From Trichomonas vaginalis G3 (lineage: Eukaryota; Parabasalia; Trichomonadida; Trichomonadidae), in assembly GCF_026262505.1 (NCBI RefSeq), contig NC_067207.1, forward strand, positions 2,178,252 through 2,242,251: 64,000 bases of DNA, read 5' to 3'. The translations under genes and the position numbers were made by a program. The notes beneath the pieces were generated by a model, which was given only the letters and a program-made list of their open reading frames with translations, did no database searches and was not told the origin of the DNA. Below, one piece after another: positions 10,729 to 20,700 of this stretch (within the stretch, counting starts at the first letter, position 1; each line of letters begins with the position of its first letter).

Positions 10729-10935
10729 TTACTTTACATAACCGCCTGCTACCAGAAGCCTTTGACGCCAACCCATACCAGCTAATGAAGGTTGACTAAA
10801 CTTTGGTTTTGGTTTATCTTCAGTTTTTGGCTTCCCTTCTTCTATCGGTTTTTCGTCACTTTTCGGTTCCTCTGACTTTACCTCACTTGCAGGTATGGTT
10901 GTGTCGTTAACATCTTCATAAATATCATATGCCAT
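10729..10935 (-). CDS. Small acidic/Lys-rich Maverick protein with MGWRQRL C-terminus
   Basis: Start chosen at MAYDIYEDVNDTT; 68 residues. The middle is a low-complexity run of Lys, Pro, Glu and Asp; the end is SLAGMGWRQRLLVAGGYVK. The element 2 counterpart (46073-46291) keeps the same ends and a slightly longer middle, so selection or recent descent preserved it. It lies immediately upstream of the polymerase in element 1, in the same direction. The short hydrophobic/basic tail after a charged linker is compatible with a small virion or scaffold peptide, but the function is unknown. Confidence 0.55.
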   Translation of the reverse strand: MAYDIYEDVNDTTIPASEVKSEEPKSDEKPIEEGKPKTEDKPKPKFSQPSLAGMGWRQRLLVAGGYVK

Positions 10936-11031
10936 TTGTTTTTGTTTTCCTTTCAACTTTTTTGTGTTTGTTGTAAAGTTTAGAATATTTTCGACTCTAA
11001 GTCAATGAGATGTTCTATAATGAACTGTTGG

Positions 11032-11470
11032 TCAGTGAAGTATACCTTCCCATCTGTTGTCTCGAAAGCTCCTTTCAGACTTCAATATTTTATTTGTGAG
11101 AGTCTGTTTCTTTTTTGAGATACTAGCCGTTCCATTTCTATGAAAAGTGACTTTATAGTTAGGGTTTGTATTTCCAGACCTGGCACTTTCTATTATTGAA
11201 TTTTTTTCTTCATCTGTAAGTTCTTTGACAGGTTTTGACAATGGTTCTGAACTTTTTGTTTGTGGTGTCAAATCTACCGTTTCAACTTCTTCGGTCATTT
11301 CATCTCAGTAAAAAATTTTAGTTTGGTTGTTTTCAACTGGTTGTTTAGGTTTTTTTAAGTCGGTCTAAAACTTCTTGAGGTATAGGAGAACTTGACAAAC
11401 ACGTTGTGTAACTGCTGGAAGCCGACAAATCCATCTTGAACCCATTTGTCTCAATGCTGTATTGTTCATT
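11032..11470 (-). pseudogene. Small Maverick proteins of unknown function (remnants)
   Basis: 11032-11298 reads MTEEVETVDLTPQTKSSEPL and on to a basic Ser/Thr/Lys-rich end (TASISKKKQTLTNKILKSER). A second short minus-strand piece begins with MNNTALRQM at 11470. Both have counterparts in element 2 (about 46400-46660 and 46690-46830). At least one break is apparent. Their fixed place between the pVI-like gene and the acidic protein suggests one co-oriented block. No family recognised. Confidence 0.4.
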
Positions 11471-11488
11471 TCATCTCAGTAAAAAACT

Positions 11489-11890
11489 TTACATTCCCCA
11501 CGTTTGAGGCGGTTGAGGTTGGTTATTGTTTACCCATTGTTGTGCATGGTTATATCCTCTGTTAAAGAATCTTTCACCTTGGTCCATATAGTGCCCTGCT
11601 TGGTTATAGTAGTCATTTGCTTTGTTATAGTAGTTTCCTGCTTGTCTTCCTACATTGTCCATCCATCCTTGAACTTTTCCTCTTGTTTCAGGATTTGGAA
11701 TAAGATTTGCTGCATCTCGTGCTACATCCCAACCTTTCTGTACAGTTTGTATAATAGGTTGTGCTTTCTCTTTCAGTATACCTAATGTACTCAAAATCTT
11801 CCTTCCAACTCCAAATACACCTCTGGCTAGTGTTCCCACTGCGGGTAAAAATCTAGATGCGACTCCTGCTATTGCACCAAATAAACCCAT
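11489..11890 (-). CDS. pVI-like minor capsid/membrane-active peptide candidate
   Basis: 133 residues starting MGLFGAIAGVASRFLPAVG, a Gly/Ala-rich amphipathic N-terminus, then an intermediate GVGRKILSTLGIL, and a Tyr/Asn/Gln-rich tail ending PQPPQTWGM. Glycine-led amphipathic starts of this kind are typical of adenovirus pVI-like and other membrane-lytic virion proteins; the functional call is inference from that look only. The gene is head-to-head with the integrase: start codons are 16 bp apart (11891-11906). The element 2 counterpart is at 46849-47242. Confidence 0.5.
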   Translation of the reverse strand: MGLFGAIAGVASRFLPAVGTLARGVFGVGRKILSTLGILKEKAQPIIQTVQKGWDVARDAANLIPNPETRGKVQGWMDNVGRQAGNYYNKANDYYNQAGHYMDQGERFFNRGYNHAQQWVNNNQPQPPQTWGM

Positions 11891-11906
11891 TTCTTATGGG
11901 TTAAAA

Positions 11907-12867
11907 ATGACGAATTCAAACAAGGACCCGTATGTTTCTAAAGCGACAAAGAAAGCACTCATGATAAAAATCTTTAGTTCAACACCAAATGCTTGGTTTA
12001 TGGATATCTTGGAAAACATTCCGAGGTATAGAGAAGATGGACCACCATATTGGCTAATATTTGTCGGTCAAAACACAAGATACTGTGAAGCCATACCATT
12101 ATGGTCCAAAAATATTTTAGATGTGAAAACTGCTTTGACAATATTCGTTGACAAATACCATCCAACAAAACTGACATCTGACTGTGAAAGTTCTTTCAAA
12201 TCAGATGATGTAAAAAACTATCTGCGTTCAAAAAATGTAAACCAATATTTCATTGTCGACCAAAACCATTCTGCTCTTGGTGTCATTGACAGTTGTATAA
12301 AAATCTTAAGAGACTTAAATCAACCACAAGGTGGTGAGGTAGATGAAATGTCATATGACGACAAATATAGACACTTCTCCATGGCAAAGATGAGACAAGT
12401 TTTAAATATTTACAATAACCGTAAACAAAAAGGTTTGGGAAACCACTCTCCCGAAGAAATGAAAAACAACCCTGACTTAGAGAAAGACTATATATTTAAT
12501 AATTTAGTCAAAAGAGACAAACAAGAAAGAATGCCGGGCTTCAAACTTCAGAAAGGTGACAAAGTAAAAATAGAAATACCCAAACGCGACCCATATGAAA
12601 ATACTATTGACTATGACAACAATGGGAACCCGACAGGTACTCACATTCGTGTTTCGTAAAAATAGAAGAAAGTATACAAGAGAATATTATGAAGTTTTAG
12701 GCAAACATGGCAAAATGTACACACTGCAAGCAGAAGATAAAACTACTATTGTCAGACCTCGTTTCAAACTTGTCAAAGTTCAAGGTGGTATACTTTCAAA
12801 GACAGTTCCTAACAAATATAAGACAACTCCTGACGAATATGCTAAAGAAGTTGAAAATGACGACTAA
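11907..12867 (+). pseudogene. Maverick retroviral-type (RVE) integrase (broken)
   Basis: Core acidic motifs appear in rve order: WFMDILENIP, LTSDCESSF, then HSALGVIDSCIKILRDL. The following NIYNNRKQKGLGNHSPEEM segment is the usual end of a Maverick integrase core, and a basic C-terminal part (RRKYTREYYEVLG) resembles the SH3/chromo-like tail. Integrases insert the linear element and produce short target duplications; 6 bp is the known Maverick value and is seen at element 2. About one break. The 3' end overlaps by a few bases the convergent fibre gene. Confidence 0.85.
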
Positions 12868-14105
12868 GCATTTCTATACCATGCGTAAACTGTCATGTAA
12901 GGTGGCATGTAGTCTTTACTTTGTCCTGTTGTTTGCGTATACCCTGAAACGCGATGTGTATGGTTTCCTTCTCCCTGTGTGCTACCCCAGAAACAATTTA
13001 TAGCAAACTGAACGTTGTCTTTACATCATATCCTTTACCTTTTTTCATTGCTGACCAATCCCAAAATCTATGCTTATGCAACCTGCTTGAGATGTACTTA
13101 AATCTATGTAGTGACTGTGCGCAGGTAAGTTTTCACCTGAAATCGTTTTACTTCCACCTGTTTCCTTTGAAGAGTTTGCACAATACAAAAACCTGTCGAC
13201 TATTTGAGTCCAAGTTCCAAAACCAAGTACTACTTCTGGTTTGGTAGAGTTCATTGACGTATAAATAGAACCTATAGGATATACTGTTTGAAGTATTTCT
13301 GTCTTTAACGTTTGAAGCTCTGTTTTGTCAGCTTTTTTATCATATAAATCTTGAGCAGTGAATTTAACTTTGTTTTCATCCTCCATGACATAGACATTTC
13401 TACATTTAATGTCTTTCATCGTTGTTATGTCATCCTCCGATGTTAAACCTTGTGGAAAGTTAGGAGGTTTCCAATTTAATACATCCCACCAGTTCCATCA
13501 GGTTCTTCAACCGTTCCTGCAATATTTTCTATACCAACAGTTGCGAAGAAATCGTGTGTATGTCCAACGTCACTTTTCCTGTTTAAGGTTTCTTGTAAGT
13601 TTGTAATATTTGCAATGGTATGTGTATGAGTCTTTTTAGAATATTCTTTGTCAGCTTTGTCACTTCACTTGACATTTTATTGTCAACATATGTTTTATCC
13701 GCTTTGTCATCTAACATTTCTTGAAGTTCATCTACGTCATAGATGTTATGTGTATGATGTTTTTGTGGGTATGTTCTATCTGTCCATGCGAGAATATAGT
13801 CTCTTGTTGCATCTACATACTCTTTGTCAGCTTTGTTGTCAATATCTGCCTTCAAAAGAAGTTCATCTATAGGTTTCTCGTTTAAAGTTCTTTTTGTTGG
13901 ATTATATACAAACAGTATGGTTCTTACTGTCTTGAAACAGAAACTCGTCTGTCAATGGATTTATCGTCAGTTTTAAGTTTCCTTCTTTCAATGACTCAGA
14001 TATCTTAGAATAGTTTGAAAAGTTTGTTGTGTTCTTATTTAGAGCTTGTACAATGAGTTGTCGGTTGTGTTGTATTTCTCTCATAGACGCTGTTTCTTTC
14101 GACAT
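12864..14105 (-). pseudogene. Phage tail-collar-like fibre protein of a Maverick (broken)
   Basis: The distal part contains the phage collar/gp10-type signature: YPIGSIYTSMNS, GFGTWTQIVDRFLYCANS and ENLPAHSHYIDL, and in element 2 also GGGNHTHRVSG and YMPPYMTVYAWYRNA. Upstream are repeats of the type KADKTYVDNKM, ADKEYVD and THTHSISEI, as in trimeric phage fibres. The likely role is a trimeric receptor-binding spike; this is inference from the family. The gene is broken about four times. It is head-to-head with the gene at 14123 through a perfect 16-bp palindrome. Confidence 0.7.
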
Positions 14106-14121
14106 TTTTATCTAGATAAAA
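14106..14121. promoter_or_regulatory. Perfect 16-bp palindrome between divergent start codons
   Basis: TTTTATCTAGATAAAA fills nearly the whole 17-bp space between the start codons at 14105 (minus) and 14123 (plus). The element 2 spacer (49622-49639) is TTTTATTCTAGATAAAAT. Similar T-rich TAT..TA.AAA strings precede other Maverick genes here (15594, 16553, 38193). It is probably a minimal bidirectional promoter; this is inference. Confidence 0.55.
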
Positions 14122-14122
14122 T

Positions 14123-14969
14123 ATGCTTTCAATAGAAAAAGAAAATTCAAGAGTTGCTACAACTAAACCATTAGATGAACTTTTTACTAACGTAGGTCAA
14201 AAGTTTGAGACAGAGACCGTAAAGCATGAAGGCTATCGTTTTGACTACCCATTGAGATGGCTAAGAGACCCATCCGTCACAAAGCTGTTGGCTTTCGTAG
14301 AATGAAGTTCATTTCAGAAGCCATACATGGTTTCCCATTTACGGTCGCTTTTGAAGTTCGATACTATAACAAAGAAAAACGTACGTATGAGAAATTTGAA
14401 CAGGGAAAACTTTTACAAGTGAATTTGCTTGTAAACTTAGAAACAACTCTTCAAGCTTTTCAAGAAAAAATAAACGATATCTATCTCGAATATGCAAAAC
14501 AGTACAACATTGACGAAGGAGAGTACCATCTCGATATTATATATGACAGGAAAAATGCAACTGTTAAAATCAATAGAATAGAAGACCTTGGAGAAGACGT
14601 TTATATTTCTACAAAATATAACAACTTGGCATGGTATAGATTTTTGAGGATGTTAAATCAGCCTGCAGAATATCAGTACACCCGAACTTTTATGAAGTCG
14701 AAAACCCTAATGGAACATATGAAAATGTTTTCGACTCAGATGCTATTATAGTTCATGCTTCATTTTCTGGTGCACAAAACTCTTTTTTATGCTTGGCAAA
14801 TGACTTTTACGAAAAACCTACAAAGCTATACGAACCACCAAGTGGAAGTATTTCAGACTTTCAAGTATGGTTTACTACAGATGGAAGAAAGAGAATAATT
14901 CCATTATACCACGCGTTTTACTTAGAACTTAGTTTCATATACAACTACTATCGAACGGTAAAAATATGA
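14123..14969 (+). pseudogene. Conserved Maverick protein of unknown function (broken)
   Basis: Starts MLSIEKENSRVATTKPLDEL and contains FDYPLRWLRDPSVTK, EGEYHLDIIYDRKNATVKIN, HASFSGAQNSFLCLANDF and PPSGSISDFQVWFTTDGR, ending with a Tyr-rich LELSFIYNYY segment. About 280 residues in its full span. The element 2 counterpart (49640-50486) is better preserved, and a diverged paralogue exists at 45080-45938. The alternating polar/hydrophobic, Trp/Tyr-rich character suggests a beta-rich structural protein, perhaps of the virion vertex. No family recognised. About two breaks. Confidence 0.55.
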
Positions 14970-14972
14970 TTT

Positions 14973-15214
14973 TTAATACGGTTGAGGTGTTGGATTTGGT
15001 TGCCAACTAGACTGTGGTGCAGGTTCAGGCTGTTGTATAACAGGAGCTTGTTCTTCTGGTTCAGGGTCTTTAGGTATAATACCAACGAACTGACCTACTC
15101 TTTTACCAATATTTTGACACCGTTCCATACTCCTCTTCCGACAGATTTTATTCCATTCCATATACCTCTTCCAACATTTCGAAAGAAGTTTCCTATTCTT
15201 CCAAAGAAACCCAT
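14973..15214 (-). pseudogene. Second pVI-like glycine-led peptide (broken)
   Basis: Begins MGFFGRIGNFFRNVGRGIW with two related Gly-Ile-Trp-Asn-Gly repeats, an amphipathic membrane-active look; a Pro/Gln-rich tail (APVIQQPEPAPQSSW) lies in the downstream part. Similar in design to the protein at 11489-11890 and to the MAAGFFK genes of element 3. The element 2 counterpart is 50496-50735. The assignment to a membrane-lytic minor virion protein is inference. About one break. Confidence 0.45.
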
Positions 15215-15231
15215 TTTACTATATGTAAAAT

Positions 15232-15594
15232 CTAATGTCCGCCTAGTCTCTTACGTTTCCTGTTGAGTTCCATAGCATTCTTTAACTGGAGCTCATACAT
15301 TCTGTTTCTCCTCTGGTAGAAAACATACTCTGGGTCAACTCCTGTGTTCGCGTCATCTGCATAGAGTTGTTTATATCCCACTTCAGGGTTTGTATAAAAC
15401 TCTTTCCATCTCATATTTGCATACCATGGTGGCAAACCTAACGCAGCGTCATTTGACATGGCAGTTTGCATTTGTACATCTGTTGGCACTTGACCATAGT
15501 TTGCCATTGCAGTTTGTATTCTAACTTCATTTGGAATATTCTCTGGGTTTGGTTGTCCAGGTTGCTGTGCATTCGCTAAGTTCTGTGCGTCCAT
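15232..15594 (-). CDS. Conserved small Maverick protein with basic C-terminus
   Basis: 120 residues. The N-terminal half is Gln/Asn/Pro-rich with two repeated segments (VRIQTAMANYGQVP and VQMQTAMSNDAALGLP); the second half has PPWYANMRWKEFYTNPEVGY and a helical basic end (ELNRKRKRLGGH). The element 2 counterpart is 50754-51113. Its position between the pVI-like gene and a small membrane protein is the same in both elements, so it is a fixed part of the right-end module. Probably a virion-associated protein, function unknown. Confidence 0.55.
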   Translation of the reverse strand: MDAQNLANAQQPGQPNPENIPNEVRIQTAMANYGQVPTDVQMQTAMSNDAALGLPPWYANMRWKEFYTNPEVGYKQLYADDANTGVDPEYVFYQRRNRMYELQLKNAMELNRKRKRLGGH

Positions 15595-15617
15595 TTAATA
15601 TTAGATAAAAATATCTC

Positions 15618-15749
15618 TTACGAGTACATATACTGAACATTTGCAGGCATTGGTTCATCTTCATATTCTCTATATCTTTCTGCCACGTCAAATAAGTAAA
15701 TGACACAATGGAAAAAACCTAAAACAAGTAGTCCTATTTCAAACCACAT
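15618..15749 (-). CDS. 43-residue single-span membrane protein
   Basis: Short frame MWFEIGLLVLGFFHCVIYLF followed by an acidic/Tyr-rich tail ending QYMYS. Residues 3-20 form one hydrophobic span with the start right before it, so a small type-III-like membrane peptide is likely. Its start overlaps the 3' end of the methyltransferase gene by 16 bp, and it ends 23 bp before the next gene start, as in a compact viral gene block. A similar stretch exists near 51137-51269 in element 2. A role in virion membrane or release is a guess. Confidence 0.55.
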   Translation of the reverse strand: MWFEIGLLVLGFFHCVIYLFDVAERYREYEDEPMPANVQYMYS

Positions 15750-16553
15750 TTACTTACTAGTAAAATTTCTTTGTTATGACACTTTCTCCAGTTTATAGGA
15801 CCTCTCTCATATTCTATCTTATCGTATCTAAACTCATAGTCATGTATGTCCTCTAACCATCTCACGACACTTTCCAAACCACTTTTATCGGATGTAAAGT
15901 AAAAGCATGGATGGTTATGTAAAACGTCTAAAGTTTCTAAAGAGTCTCTCAAAGTCCAGTCTACTTGGTATTGAAAATCCCATGTGTTATAGAACGGCGG
16001 GTCCACTATAAAGAAAACATTTTCCTTGTCTTTATATTTTTCATACAACTCTGTCCAATGACATCTCACAAACTCTATACCCTCAATATATTTTTCTATG
16101 TTCTCTTTGAAAACATTTGTATAGTTAAGATATAAAACTTTTGACATAAGTGTTTCAATGTCATGAACTCTTATAGCACCACTATATAATAGTCTAGCAG
16201 AATATACTATCCCAGTCAATATACTCTGCCTTTTTCAAAACCTCTCTGACAGTATTTTTCTTATCTAATGGTATACGTTCCATCTTACCTATAGGTATCT
16301 TTTCTTTTAACTCTTTCAATATATTGTTTGTGTCTGGAATATGTTTGAGACGGTCCATATAGTTGTCGAAGTCATTGCATATAATCTTTGAGTCAGGAAA
16401 TATTGTATGGCACAAATGAGATATATAGAAACTTCCACCGAACAAGTCTACAAATGTTAGACCATTCGGTAGTTTCTTAAGTTCTCTCAATAGAATATCT
16501 TTACATCTACTCTTATTTCCAAAGAAGGGTAACGGTGGTTTTGTAAAATTCAT
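15734..16553 (-). pseudogene. Dam-type DNA adenine N6-methyltransferase of a Maverick (broken)
   Basis: The N-terminal PPLPFFGNKSR resembles the first motif of D12-class adenine methyltransferases; LTFVDLFGGSFYIS is the AdoMet-binding motif; FFIVDPPFYNTWDF holds the catalytic DPPF (DPPY-type) motif. A late segment, CFYFTSDKSGLE, matches the region after the catalytic motif. Dam-type enzymes place a methyl group on N6 of adenine. Adenine methylation is known in Trichomonas, so such genes may be of host interest. About one break. The element 2 counterpart is 51254-52071. Starts next to the right terminal region. Confidence 0.8.
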
Positions 16554-16599
16554 TTTATATATATAATAAAAATGTTTTTACCTGAAAAGTGACAGAAAA

Positions 16600-16900
16600 G
16601 CGGCTTTTGACAGATGTTTATATGACACTTTCTCAGTAAGGACATATGGGTAGAAATGAGGTTAGAAAAGAGGTTAGATCTAACCATCTACCCTAAAATA
16701 TATTTTTATTGAATTCTGTATAAAATTCTGAGTAAAATGACAGATGGAACACATACTTTTTCAGTAAGGACATATGGGTAGAAATGAGGTTAGAAAAGAG
16801 GTTAGATCTAACCATCTACCCTAAAATATATTTTTATTGAATTCTGTATAAAATTCTGAGTAAAATGACAGATGTTTATATGACCCTTACTTGTCCGGTT
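16600..16900. repeat. Tandem ~125-bp repeats with GGTTAGATCTAACC palindrome, right end of element 1
   Basis: Two copies of a unit run from CAGTAAGGACATATGGGTAG to AATTCTGAGTAAAATGACAG. Each contains AGGTTAGATCTAACC (near 16672 and 16800) flanked by GGGTAGAA and CTACCC arms. TTTGACAGATGTTTATATGA at 16608 is the inverse of a stretch near 7150 at the left end, so subterminal sequence is shared. A stray fragment of the methyltransferase gene follows near 16897-16965. Confidence 0.75.
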
Positions 16901-16971
16901 TATAGGACCTCTCTCATATTCTATCTTGTCGTAAATAAAACTCACAGTCATGTATGTCCTCTAAACTTCAT

Positions 16972-17054
16972 TTATACTAAACATCTTCGGGGCTAGAAGG
17001 CACGAAGTGCCTGGAAGCCCCACTACCTTTTTTTTTTTTTTTTTTTTTTTTTTT
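16972..17054. repeat. Maverick element 1 right terminal inverted repeat
   Basis: Inverse of the left end: ...ATACTAAACATCTTCGGGGC through GCCCCACTACC, then 27 T (17028-17054). Next bases are CAACAAAACAC, not a copy of the CATAGA flank found on the left. Confidence 0.88.
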
Positions 17055-17914
17055 CAACAAAACACAAAACACACTTTTTGGTTCGTTCATCGTTTTAATC
17101 GTAATTTATGTAATACATGATTTGGATAAATTTTACAAAAATAGAACCTATATTATATTCTTTTCAAAGATTCTTGCAAATCATCAAAAATAATTGTATT
17201 TTAAAAAACGATCAAATTATCCTTTCTTTATTTTAAACTTAAATTAGTTTTTATGATTGACTAAAGCTATCATATTTATTCATCATTAAATAAAAAAAAA
17301 AATAATATTTGAGAGTTATTTCAAAAAAAAACACATTGAATTTATTAATTTGTCTCAATTTCAGTATTATAAATTTTTATAATTTCAATATTTTGAAATA
17401 CACTTTTTAATATTTCAATATTTATGATATTTCAATGTATTAAGTGGTCTCAAATTGAGCTTCTCAAATATAAGTTGGCCTATTCAAATAATAAAATTAA
17501 ATAATATTTAAAATAATAAATAAAAGTGATTGAGGTCATAGCAAAACGGCTGTTTCATTCATTAATTCTTAAAAATAAAAGGGTAAAAACTAAATACAAT
17601 GGGTAAAATTCAATAGTGTCTGTGCTATCGTTCAATTTGAAGGTGTCTTTTGAAACCGCAAGACACATTGAATTTTTGAATAGTGTATTATGGTTTGACA
17701 GACACCAATGAAAAAAATAAAATGATATTTATTTTAAATATATAAGATCCTTATATAAAATATAAATATTTTATCGTTTTATTTTCTTGTTTTAGAAATG
17801 TTTTTTATTGAAAAATCAATAAAACTAACTCCAAAATAAAATTTTTGATTTAAAGACACTATGATGACACCAGGCAAATCTTCCAAGACACCTATCGTCG
17901 GGAATCTAACAACC
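17055..17914. other. AT-rich spacer, no gene seen
   Basis: About 860 bp with long A and T runs between element 1 and the minisatellite. No frame of interest, no clear RNA gene. Confidence 0.6.
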
Positions 17915-20530
17915 CTAGACTGATAGTTTGGGTGACAATATGACTGTTGATTTGAGTGAGTGTATGACTGAAAGTTTGACTGACAATATGACTTCGGTTT
18001 GACACACACTATGAATTAGCTTTTTAGTTAGAATAAGACTGACAGTTTGAGTGACAATATGACTGACGGTTTGACAGCCTCTATGACTTAAGGTTTTATT
18101 TAGAATATGACTGAGAGTGTGGGTGACAATATGACTGTTGATTTGAGTGAGTGTATGACTGACAATTTGAGTGACAATATGACTTCGGTTTGACACACAC
18201 TATGAATTAGCTTTTTAGTTAGAATAAGACTGACAATTTGAGTGACAATATGACTGACGGTTTGACACACACTATGAATTAGCTTTTTAGTTAGAATATG
18301 ACTGACGGTTTGACAGCCTCTATGACTTACGGTTTTATTTAGAATATAACTGAGAGTGTGGGTGACAATATGACTGTTGATTTGAGTGAGTGTATGACTG
18401 ACAATTTGAGTGACAATATGACTTCGGTTTGACACACACTATGAATTAGCTTTTTAGTTAGAATAAGACTGACAGTTTGACTGACAATATGACTGTTGAT
18501 TTGAGTGAGTGTATGATTGAGGGTTTGGGTGACAATATGACTCATAGTTTAAGAGAGTGTATGACTGATGGTTTTAGTGAGAATAAGACTGATAGTTTGA
18601 CTGACAATAAGACTGACGGTTTGACTGACAATATGACTGAGAGTGTGAGCGCCAATATGACTGTTGATTTGAGTGAGTGTATGACTGACAATTTGAGTGA
18701 CAATATGACTGACGGTTTGACACACACTATGAATTAGCTTTTTAGTTAGAATATGACTGACGGTTTGACAGCCTCTATGACTTACGGTTTTATTTAGAAT
18801 ATAACTGAGAGTTTGGGTGACAATATGACTCATAGTTTAAGAGAGTGTATGACTGATGGTTTTAGTGAGAATAAGACTGACAGTTTGGGTGACAATATGA
18901 CTGTTGATTTGAGTGAGTGTATGACTGACAATTTGAGTGACAATATGACTTCGGTTTGACACACACTATGAATTAGCTTTTTAGTTAGAATAAGACTGAC
19001 AATTTGAGTGACAATATGACTGACGGTTTGACACACACTATGAATTAGCTTTTTAGTTAGAATATGACTGACGGGTTTGACAGCCTCTATGACTTACGGT
19101 TTTATTTAGAATATAACTGAGAGTTTGGGTGACAATATGACTCATAGTTTAAGAGAGTGTATGACTGATGGTTTAGTGAGAATAAGACTGACAGTTTGGG
19201 TGACAATATGACTGTTGATTTGAGTGAGTGTATGACTGACAATTTGAGTGACAATATGACTTCGGTTTGACAGACACTATGAATTAGCTTTTTAGTTAGA
19301 ATAAGACTGACAGTTTGACTGACAATATGACTGTTGATTTGAGTGAGTGTATGATTGAGGGTTTGGTGACAATATGACTCATAGTTTAAGAGAGTGTATG
19401 ACTGATGGTTTTAGTGAGAATAAGACTGATAGTTTGACTGACAATAAGACTGACGGTTTGACTGACAATATGACTGAGAGTGTGAGCGCCAATATGACTG
19501 TTGATTTGAGTGAGTGTATGACTAACAATTTGAGTGACAATATGACTGACGGTTTGACACACACTATGAATTAGCTTTTTAGTTAGAATATGACTGACGG
19601 TTTGACAGCCTCTATGACTTACGGTTTTATTTAGAATATAACTGAGAGTTTGGGTGACAATATGACTCATAGTTTAAGAGAGTGTATGACTGATGGTTTT
19701 AGTGAGAATAAGACTGACAGTTTGGGTGACAATATGACTGTTGATTTGAGTGAGTGTATGACTGACAATTTGAGTGACAATATGACTTCGGTTTGACACA
19801 CACTATGAATTAGCTTTTTAGTTAGAATAAGACTGACAGTTTGACTGACAATATGACTGTTGATTTGAGTGAGTGTATGATTGAGGGTTTGGGTGACAAT
19901 ATGACTCATAGTTTAAGAGAGTGTATGACTGATGGTTTTAGTGAGAATAAGACTGATAGTTTGACTGACAATAAGACTGACGGTTTGACTGACAATATGA
20001 CTTACGGTTTTAGTGAGAATAAGACTGATAGTTTGGGTGACAATATGATTGTTGATTTGAGTGAGTGTATGACTTACAGTTTGACTGACAATATGACTGA
20101 CGGCTTTAATTAGAATATTACTGACAGTTTGAGTGACAATATGACTGTGGTTTGACAGACACTATGAATTAGCTTTTTATTGAGAGTAAGACTGACGGTT
20201 TGACAGCCTCTATGACTTACGGTTTTATTTAGAATATGACTGAGAGTTTGGGTGACAATATGACTCATAGTTTAAAGAGTGTATGACTGATGGTTTTAGT
20301 GAGAATAAGACTGATAGTTTGAGTGACAACATGACTGACGTTTTGACTGACAATATGAGTGACGGCTTTAGTTAGAATATGACTTAGAGTTTAGCTGACA
20401 ATTGGCTGACAGTTTGAGTGACAATATGACTGAGAGTTTGACTGACAATATGACTGACGGTTTGAGTGAGTGTATGAATGAGAATATAACTGACGTTTTG
20501 ACTAACAATATGACTGACGGTTTGACATCG
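17915..20530. repeat. 24-bp minisatellite with 837-bp higher-order period
   Basis: Built from 24-bp units such as TTTGACTGACAATATGACTG plus ACGG, with variants (GTTGATTTGAGTGAGTGTAT; TTTAGTGAGAATAAGACTGA). Blocks recur at a spacing of 837 bp (18549-18833 with 19386-19670; 18830-19036 with the start of 19667-19909). Because 24 is a multiple of 3, long frames stay open on both strands (plus-strand octapeptides like LTDNMTDG; minus-strand SHIVTQTL), broken at TTAG or TGAATTAG block junctions. No start context or domain suggests a functional protein; satellite DNA is the better call. Confidence 0.9.
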
Positions 20531-20569
20531 AAATTCATTCATATATATGTATTGATCAATGCAATCACC

Positions 20570-20700
20570 CTATTTAATATTATTATTTATCAATTAATTT
20601 TTCATTACTACATGCTCTCAATTATTATGACATTAATATTTATCAATAAATATTTCATTACTATATGCTCCCACCAAATTTGACATTATTGTTCTTTGAC
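20570..20700. repeat. Left inverted terminal region of the MULE (copy B)
   Basis: Two imperfect ~65-bp repeats, each with a CATTACTA(C/T)ATGCTC core, inverse to 24711-24835. Outer edge uncertain by tens of bases. Confidence 0.6.

Larger units (their letters stand above)
6905..17054. mobile_element. Maverick/Polinton element 1 (broken, contains assembly gap)
   Basis: The ends are inverted: poly-A then GGTAGTGGGGCCTCCAGGC on the left; GCCTGGAAGCCCCACTACC then poly-T on the right. Parts seen: coiled-coil protein (left of gap), then polymerase B, small proteins, pVI-like peptides, integrase, fibre, methyltransferase. The family is Maverick/Polinton from polymerase B plus integrase plus virion-type genes. 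The flanks do not match (CATAGA left, CAACAA right), and the left part equals the left end of element 2, so the two halves may belong to different insertions. It looks broken about ten times; similarity of its genes to element 2 suggests a recent origin. Treated as a fossil. Confidence 0.85.

Noticed and set aside
17915-20530. Octapeptide-repeat surface protein or adhesin
   Set aside because: Frames are open on both strands because the unit is 24 bp; block junctions contain stops and there is no signal peptide or anchor.
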